From: JAXMCI01 sp046349435
GTDB taxonomy: Bacteria; Pseudomonadota; Alphaproteobacteria; Dongiales; Dongiaceae
Reading direction: 5' to 3'
NCBI GenBank assembly: GCA_046349435.1
Contig: JAXMCI010000002.1
Span: 186,001-250,000, forward strand
DNA length: 64,000 nucleotides
In this document: one piece after another, positions 59,383 through 64,000 of the stretch
Position numbering within the stretch: the first letter of the stretch is position 1
How the letters are laid out: each line of letters begins with the position of its first letter
Notes under the pieces: model-generated
The model's database searches: none
What the model was told of the DNA's origin: nothing
The model's input: the letters and a program-made list of their open reading frames with translations, nothing else
Position numbers and translations under genes: made by a program

Positions 59383-60122
59383 TCCCGCAGGGTGACCCGC
59401 GCCAGCCGCCCGCCGAGCCCGGCAGCGTCGCGGCCGGCCAGCGCCAGGCCGTGCCAGAGCGTGGCCTGGTTGGCGGTGATCACCGCCCGGCCGAGGCAGG
59501 CCTCCAGCAGCTCCACCAGCGCCAGCGAGTTGATCGCCGTGTCGGGGACCAGCAGCGGCGGCCCGCCCGCCGGCAGCCCGGCGCCGAAGGCCTCGGCGGC
59601 CGCGGCGAGGTCGAGGGCGTTGGAATCCTCCCCGCTCGGGCAGTCCAGCCGGCGCAGGGCGGCGACCTCGATGCCGGCCTCCGCCAGGAAGGCGACGAGG
59701 CGCGCGGTGGCATCTTCCGGGTACGGGCTGAGCAGCGCGACCCGGCCGGCGCCGAGCGCGCGCGCCGCCGCGACGAGGGCCAGCGAGGTCGAGGTCGCCG
59801 GGGCGCCGGTCGCGGCGGCGATCGCCGCCGCCTGGGCGCGGGCATGTGCGAGGCCGCCGACGAAGCTGCCGCTGGTGCAGGCCCAGAGCGCCGCCTCGCA
59901 GCTGCCGGGCGGCAGCCCGCCCGCCGTCCGCCGCAGGGCCTCGGTGTCGGCAGTCCGCTCCAGCGAGCCGACCTCGTGCCGCCCGTCGCTCGGGCTCTCG
60001 ACCAGGCGCAGCCGCACCGCCAGCCCGCGGCCACGCAGCCACGGCTCCAGCCCCGCCCATTCGTAGCGTGCCTCCAGCCGGCCCGGCCAGATCACGCCGA
60101 GTGTGCACCCCGCCCCCGCCAT
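59379..60122 (-). CDS. Asp/Glu racemase superfamily protein (maleate isomerase/arylmalonate decarboxylase-like)
   Basis: A 247-residue protein with the superfamily layout: TLGVIWPGRLEARYEWAGLE at the start, ALWACTSGSFVGGLAHARAQ with the first catalytic Cys, and ALGAGRVALLSPYPEDATAR. The second catalytic Cys expected in the C-terminal half is replaced in LLVPDTAINSLALVELLEAC: the usual position reads Ala/Ile, and the only Cys there lies further on. This one-Cys state is typical of arylmalonate decarboxylase-like enzymes, not two-base racemases. First gene of the transporter operon, so it may act on the imported acid. Confidence 0.78.
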   Translation of the reverse strand: MAGAGCTLGVIWPGRLEARYEWAGLEPWLRGRGLAVRLRLVESPSDGRHEVGSLERTADTEALRRTAGGLPPGSCEAALWACTSGSFVGGLAHARAQAAAIAAATGAPATSTSLALVAAARALGAGRVALLSPYPEDATARLVAFLAEAGIEVAALRRLDCPSGEDSNALDLAAAAEAFGAGLPAGGPPLLVPDTAINSLALVELLEACLGRAVITANQATLWHGLALAGRDAAGLGGRLARVTLRE

Positions 60123-60264
60123 GGCCGCACTGTAGCGTCGCGCGCCGCCGCTGACCAACCCCGCGGACGTGACGGTCCGGGGCTGCGGCCCGCCGCGCCG
60201 GAGACTCTCCGGCGCGCCGGCTGTTGGCTCGGCAAACGCGGCCGGAGGAGGGCGCGGCTTCCGC

Positions 60265-60292
60265 TTGACATCGGATCCGCCGGCGCTACGCT
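60265..60292 (+). promoter_or_regulatory. Candidate promoter of the SorC regulator operon
   Basis: TTGACA (60265-60270) with TACGCT (60287-60292) after 16 bases, a common alphaproteobacterial form. The start of transcription would be near 60300, about 40 bases before the regulator ATG. Confidence 0.6.
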
Positions 60293-60317
60293 GGACATAA
60301 GTTCAGGGAGTGAGAAA

Positions 60318-60359
60318 ATGTTCTATCATCATCAGCCGCCATGTCGGACGGGGATCTGA
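60318..60359 (+). other. Short upstream ORF (13 codons) overlapping the SorC regulator start
   Basis: ATG 60318 begins MFYHHQPPCRTGI and stops at 60357-60359, inside the regulator gene in another frame. The only good ribosome site here, GGGAG at 60306-60310, is well placed for this ATG and not for the regulator ATG at 60341. Translational coupling or a leader-peptide effect is possible. Confidence 0.4.
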
Positions 60360-61357
60360 GCCTCGCCGCGCGCGCCGCGTGGCTGTCCTATGTCGGCGGC
60401 TACACGCAGCAGGAGATCGCCGAGCGGCTCGGCCTGTCGCGGGTCAAGGCCAACCGGCTGATCGCGCTGGCCCGCCAGGAGGGGCTGGTGCGCGTCTTCA
60501 TCGACGGCACGCCGGCCGAGTGCGTCGCGCTGGAGGACCGCATCACCCAGCGCTGGGGCCTCGCCTTCTGCACCGTGGCGCCCTCGCTGGGCGAGGGGCC
60601 GCTGCCGCTGCGCGCGCTCGCCTCGGCCGGCAGCTCCTGGCTCGACGGGGTGCTGGAGAAGGGCGAGGTCTCGCTGATCGGGGTCGGCCACGGCCGGACG
60701 CTGGCCGAGCTGGTGCGCAACCTGCCGCGCGTGCCGCGGCCGAGGATCCGCTTCGTCTCGCTGCTCGGCAGCCTGACGCGGCACGCCGCCGCCAACCCGT
60801 TCGACGTGATCCACAGCCTGACCGAGATCACCGGCGCCGAGAGCTACTACATGCCGGCGCCGTTCTTCGCCGACAGCCTGCAGGACAAGCGCGTGCTGCT
60901 GGCGCAGAAGAGCCTCAAGAACGTCTTCGCCCTGGCGCGCGCCGCCGAGCTGCACGTCGTCGGCATCGGCGAGGTCGGACCGCAGTCCCATCTGCTGGCG
61001 AGCGGCATGATCAATTCAGCGGAATCGCGCGAGCTGGAGCGCGCCGGCGCGGTCGGCGAGCTGCTCGGCCGCTTCGTCGACGCCGCCGGCCGTCCGGTCG
61101 AGGCCGAGATCAACGAGCGGGCGCTCGCCATCCGGCTGGAGGAGATCGAGGGCCGCCGCGTCGTCGCGGTGGCGGGCGGCCGCGGCAAGGCGCGCGCCAT
61201 CGCCGCGGTCCTGGAGAGTCGGGTGATCACCGGCCTGATCACCGACGAGACGACGGCCCGGGAGGTCGTCGAGCTCGCCGCGGGCGGCATCGCCGCGGCG
61301 GCGCCGAAGAAAGCAGGCCAGAGGAAGCCAACCCAGAGGAGTGCCAACCATGCATGA
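60341..61357 (+). CDS. SorC/DeoR-type sugar-binding transcriptional regulator
   Basis: A 338-residue regulator. The N-terminal helix-turn-helix is AAWLSYVGGYTQQEIAERLG followed by LSRVKANRLIALARQEGLVR. The C-terminal sugar-phosphate-binding domain has SLIGVGHGRTLAELVRNLPR, RFVSLLGSLTRHAAANPFDV and VVAVAGGRGKARAIAAVLES. It is the first gene before an ABC sugar operon and overlaps the binding-protein gene by 8 bases, so it most likely controls that operon and itself in response to a sugar or polyol derivative. Confidence 0.9.
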   Translation: MSDGDLSLAARAAWLSYVGGYTQQEIAERLGLSRVKANRLIALARQEGLVRVFIDGTPAECVALEDRITQRWGLAFCTVAPSLGEGPLPLRALASAGSSWLDGVLEKGEVSLIGVGHGRTLAELVRNLPRVPRPRIRFVSLLGSLTRHAAANPFDVIHSLTEITGAESYYMPAPFFADSLQDKRVLLAQKSLKNVFALARAAELHVVGIGEVGPQSHLLASGMINSAESRELERAGAVGELLGRFVDAAGRPVEAEINERALAIRLEEIEGRRVVAVAGGRGKARAIAAVLESRVITGLITDETTAREVVELAAGGIAAAAPKKAGQRKPTQRSANHA

Positions 61358-62789
61358 CAAGGAACGCGACCTGATCGCGGCATATGTCGGCAAGAGGATC
61401 GGACGGCGCGAGCTGATGCGCCGCATGGGCCAGCTCGGCGTCGGCGCGCTCGCCGCCAACGCCATGCTCGCCGGTGCCACGAGCAAGGCGATGGCCGCCG
61501 ATTTCGACTGGAAGAAGCACCAGGGCAAGACCGTCACCCTGCTGCTCAACAAGCACCCCTATGCCGACGCGATGATCGCCGACCTGCCGGCCTTCAAGGC
61601 GATGACCGGCATGGAGGTCAAGTACGACGTCTTCCCGGAGGACGTCTATTTCGACAAGGTCACGGCGGCGCTGTCCTCGCGCTCCACCCAGTACGACGCC
61701 TTCATGACCGGCGCCTACCAGACCTGGCAGTACGGCCCGGCCGGCTGGCTGGTCGACCTCAACGAGTTCATCAAGGATCCCGCCCACACCAACCCGAACT
61801 ACAACTGGGACGACGTGCTGCCCAACCTGCGGGCGAGCACCGCCTGGTCGGGCGTGCCGGGCGCCGAGCTCGGCGGCGACGGCGCCAAGCAGTGGGCGAT
61901 CCCGTGGGGCTTCGAGCTCAACTCGGTCAGCTACAACAAGCGCATCTTCGACCAGCTCAAGCTCGAGCCGCCGAAGAACCTCGCCGACATGAAGGAGAAG
62001 GCGGCGAAGATCACCAAGGACGCCGGCGGCCCCTACGGCATCGGCGTGCGCGGCTCGCGCTCCTGGGCGACCATCCACCCCGGCTATCTCTCGGGCTTCT
62101 CCAACTTCGGCGCCCGCGACTTCGAGGTCTCCGGCGGCAAGCTGAAGGCGTCGATGAACAGCGCCGCCGGCAAGGCCTTCACCAAGAGCTGGGTCGAGAT
62201 GATCCAGGAGAGCGGCCCGAAGAACTGGTCGACCTACACCTGGTACCAGGTCGGCACCGATCTCGGCGCCGGCGCCTCGGGCATGATCTTCGACGCCGAC
62301 ATCCTGGGCTACTTCATGAACGGCGGCGGCAACAAGGAGGCCGGCAACATCGCCTACAGCGCCTTTGCCGCCAACCCGGACGCCAAGGCGCCGACGCCCA
62401 ATGTCTGGATCTGGTCGCTCGGCATGAACAACTTCGGCAAGCAGAAGGAGGCGGCCTGGTACTTCATGCAGTGGGCGTCGTCGACCGAGCACGACCTGTT
62501 CGGCGCCCGCAAGATGGACTTCGTCAACCCGGTGCGCGCCTCGGTCTGGAAGGACGAGGAGTTCCGCGCCCGCATCGCCAAGTCCTATCCGGGCTATCTC
62601 GAGCAGTACGAGGCCTCGGCGCCGGGCTCGAAGATCTACTTCACGCCGCAGCCGCTGTTCTTCAACCTGACCACCGACTGGGCCGCCGCGCTGCAGAAGA
62701 TGGTCGCCAAGGAGGTGCCGGTCGACGAGGGCCTCGACCAGCTCGCCACCGCGGTCGACCGCCAGCTGAAGCAGGCCGGCCTGGGCTGA
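61350..62789 (+). CDS. ABC transporter extracellular solute-binding protein, family 1, Tat-like signal
   Basis: A 479-residue binding protein. The long N-terminal region RIGRRELMRRMGQLGVGALA, then ANAMLAGATSKAMA, looks like a Tat-type or long Sec signal. The mature part has GKTVTLLLNKHPYADAMIAD, LPAFKAMTGMEVKYDVFPED and WIWSLGMNNFGKQKEAAWYF. ATG 61350 has AGAGGAG upstream, while GTG 61341 would place the ribosome site inside the gene. Likely a sugar or polyol binder. A palindromic repeat separates it from its permease. Confidence 0.9.
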   Translation: MHDKERDLIAAYVGKRIGRRELMRRMGQLGVGALAANAMLAGATSKAMAADFDWKKHQGKTVTLLLNKHPYADAMIADLPAFKAMTGMEVKYDVFPEDVYFDKVTAALSSRSTQYDAFMTGAYQTWQYGPAGWLVDLNEFIKDPAHTNPNYNWDDVLPNLRASTAWSGVPGAELGGDGAKQWAIPWGFELNSVSYNKRIFDQLKLEPPKNLADMKEKAAKITKDAGGPYGIGVRGSRSWATIHPGYLSGFSNFGARDFEVSGGKLKASMNSAAGKAFTKSWVEMIQESGPKNWSTYTWYQVGTDLGAGASGMIFDADILGYFMNGGGNKEAGNIAYSAFAANPDAKAPTPNVWIWSLGMNNFGKQKEAAWYFMQWASSTEHDLFGARKMDFVNPVRASVWKDEEFRARIAKSYPGYLEQYEASAPGSKIYFTPQPLFFNLTTDWAAALQKMVAKEVPVDEGLDQLATAVDRQLKQAGLG

Positions 62790-62843
62790 TCTGCGAGGGT
62801 GGGCGCCAGGATGCGTGAGGTCGCTCTGTCGGGGCCGCCCCAT

Positions 62844-62941
62844 CTCTCCCTCCCCCCTTGCGGGGGAGGGCTGGGGTGGGTGGTGCCGCCGCACGGCGCC
62901 CGGGGCTTCCTCACCCCGACCTCCCCGCAAGGGGGGAGGGG
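62844..62941. repeat. Dispersed palindromic repeat, diverged copy E
   Basis: CTCCCCCCTTGCGGGGGAGGG at the left and CTCCCCGCAAGGGGGGAGGGG at the right are inverted copies around a GGTGGGTGGTGCCGCCGC centre. It resembles copies A and C in plan but has longer C/G runs. It again lies between a binding-protein gene and a permease gene. Confidence 0.7.
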
Positions 62942-62990
62942 CCCTTCGCGCCTTCCCAACCCAACGGCGTCATCGGATAGAATCTCCGAA

Positions 62991-63909
62991 TGGCCGTCAC
63001 CTCGCCAGCCGTCGACCGGCCGCGCCGCGGCTCGCCCGCGGCGCGGTGCCCTACCTGCTCAGCCTGCCGGCGCTGCTCGTCTGCGTCGGCATCCTGATCC
63101 CGTTCGGCACCGCCGTCTGGTACTCGATGCAGCGCTACAACCTCGCCTTCCCGATGACCCGCGGGATGATCTGGTGGGGCAACTATCTCGACTTCCTGAC
63201 CGACCCGGCCTTCTGGAACACGGTCAAGGTCTCGCTGCTCTACACCCTGCTGACGGTCGGGCTGGAGCTGCTGCTCGGGCTCGGCATCGCGCTGCTGCTG
63301 CAGCGGCCGACCCGCTTCAACAACTTCATGAGCATCGCGCTCATGCTGCCGCTGATGATCGCCCCGGCGATCGCCGCGCTGATGTGGAAGCTGATGACCA
63401 ACCCCGATTTCGGGGTGCTCAGCTACCTCGTCGGGCTGGTCGGGCTGACCGACTTCAAGTGGGCCTCGGCGCCGTCGACCGCGCTGCTCACCGTGGTGCT
63501 GGTCGACATCTGGGTCTACACGCCCTTCATGACCATCCTGCTGCTCGCCGGGCTGCGCGCGCTGCCCCGGCAGCCGCTCGAGGCGGCCGAGCTCGACGGC
63601 GTGCCGCAGAGCTTCGTCTTCTTCCGCATCGTGCTGCCGATGCTGACGCCCTACATCATCACCGCCTCGCTGTTCCGCATGCTCGATTCGATCCAGCAGT
63701 TCGACATCATCTACGCGATGACGCAGGGCGGGCCGGGCGACCGGCTGATGGTCTTCCAGGTGCAGTCCTACCTGGAGTTCTTCCAGTACACCAATGTCGG
63801 CCGCTCGGCGGCGTTGCTCATGGTGCTGTGGCTGATCACCTTCATCCTCTCCAACCTGTTCATCAAGAACTGGCTGCGCCTGCGCGAGCGCGCCCACGGA
63901 GCCCGCTGA
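62991..63909 (+). CDS. Carbohydrate-type ABC transporter permease (MalF family), uncertain start
   Basis: An approximately 300-residue permease. Blocks are VPYLLSLPALLVCVGILIPF, TAVWYSMQRYNLAFPMTRGM, the coupling loop QPLEAAELDGVPQSFVFFRI and QFDIIYAMTQGGPGDRLMVF, typical of MalF/UgpA. The ATG at 62991 gives a sensible MAVTSPAVDRP start but is in a different frame from the body. One missing base near 63023 would join them. Otherwise the first in-frame start past the repeat is GTG 63046, which begins at the first helix. It partners the partial MalG-type gene that follows. Confidence 0.85.
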
Positions 63910-63912
63910 GCC

Positions 63913-64000
63913 ATGCGCCGCACCAGCCCTCTCGGCCGCGTGCTGTGGGGCGCCGCCCTGGCGCTCGTCACGCTGTTCTTCCTGTTCCCGATCGTCTGGG
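63913..64000 (+). CDS. Carbohydrate-type ABC transporter permease (MalG family), N-terminus, cut by window end
   Basis: Twenty-nine codons from ATG 63913, reading MRRTSPLGRVLWGAALALVT and then LFFLFPIVW. A basic N-terminus followed by a membrane helix ending FPIVW is the standard MalG-type opening. It lies 3 bases after the MalF-type stop, so it is the next gene of the operon. Confidence 0.85.
   Translation, partial: MRRTSPLGRVLWGAALALVTLFFLFPIVW

Noticed and set aside
62815..62990. Extended N-terminus of the MalF-type permease through the repeat
   Set aside because: The extension translates the palindromic repeat and lacks any signal or domain; a start after the repeat is far more plausible.

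Overview
The window is about 73% GC and reads as the chromosome of a high-GC alphaproteobacterium, probably Rhodospirillales- or Hyphomicrobiales-like. Supporting features are the many ABC uptake systems, choline sulfatase, DgcN/DgcA, SorC and ECF regulators, and DUF3830, DUF4236 and YajQ proteins. No phage, insertion sequence, CRISPR array or rRNA was seen. One tRNA (Val, anticodon GAC) is present. The gene content is mostly uptake and catabolism of small nitrogenous, sulfonated, peptide and sugar-like compounds.

Layout. 1-223: edge of an Hpt phosphotransfer protein. 0.2-7.3 kb: dimethylglycine/sarcosine dehydrogenase-like flavoenzyme, a sulfonate/nitrate-type ABC transporter, OsmC and an HtrA-like protease. 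7.4-17.5 kb: small membrane proteins, a Sel1 plus five-fold peptidoglycan-binding protein, a TPP enzyme, a Sel1 protein, choline sulfatase and two tandem secreted ClpP-like proteins. 17.6-25.9 kb: a TPP enzyme/esterase/luciferase-like cluster divergent from a four-gene sugar-type ABC operon. 25.9-32.3 kb: amidase, cupredoxin, metallophosphoesterase, ECF sigma, anti-sigma and adenylate cyclase genes, nearly all broken by small indels. 32.3-40.8 kb: YajQ, MATE pump, gamma-glutamyltransferase, the dgcN-dgcA pair, N-formylglutamate amidohydrolase, GNAT and tRNA-Val. 41.1-43.9 kb: a GrrA/GrrM-type RiPP locus with a precursor built from WxN motifs. 43.9-55.4 kb: SGNH hydrolase, a deleted macro-domain protein, a dipeptide ABC operon ending in a C69 dipeptidase, a hemerythrin protein and an amidase. 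55.5-60.1 kb: an operon with a racemase-like protein and an amino-acid ABC transporter that lacks its ATPase gene. 60.3-64 kb: SorC regulator and the start of another sugar-type ABC operon, cut by the window end.

Main points of interest. (1) The RiPP locus: a 130-residue precursor in which 11 of 12 tryptophans lie in W-x-N, followed by a radical SAM/SPASM maturase and two secreted proteins of unknown role. (2) A matched promoter pair, GGGAATA-N17-GTCT, facing outward between the ECF sigma operon and the metallophosphoesterase/cupredoxin operon, which suggests an autoregulated ECF regulon. (3) A dense run of apparent frameshifts at 25.8-32.2 kb across unrelated adjacent genes whose motifs are intact; local sequence error looks more likely than decay. 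(4) A dispersed GC-rich palindromic repeat, two copies of which lie between a binding-protein gene and its permease gene.
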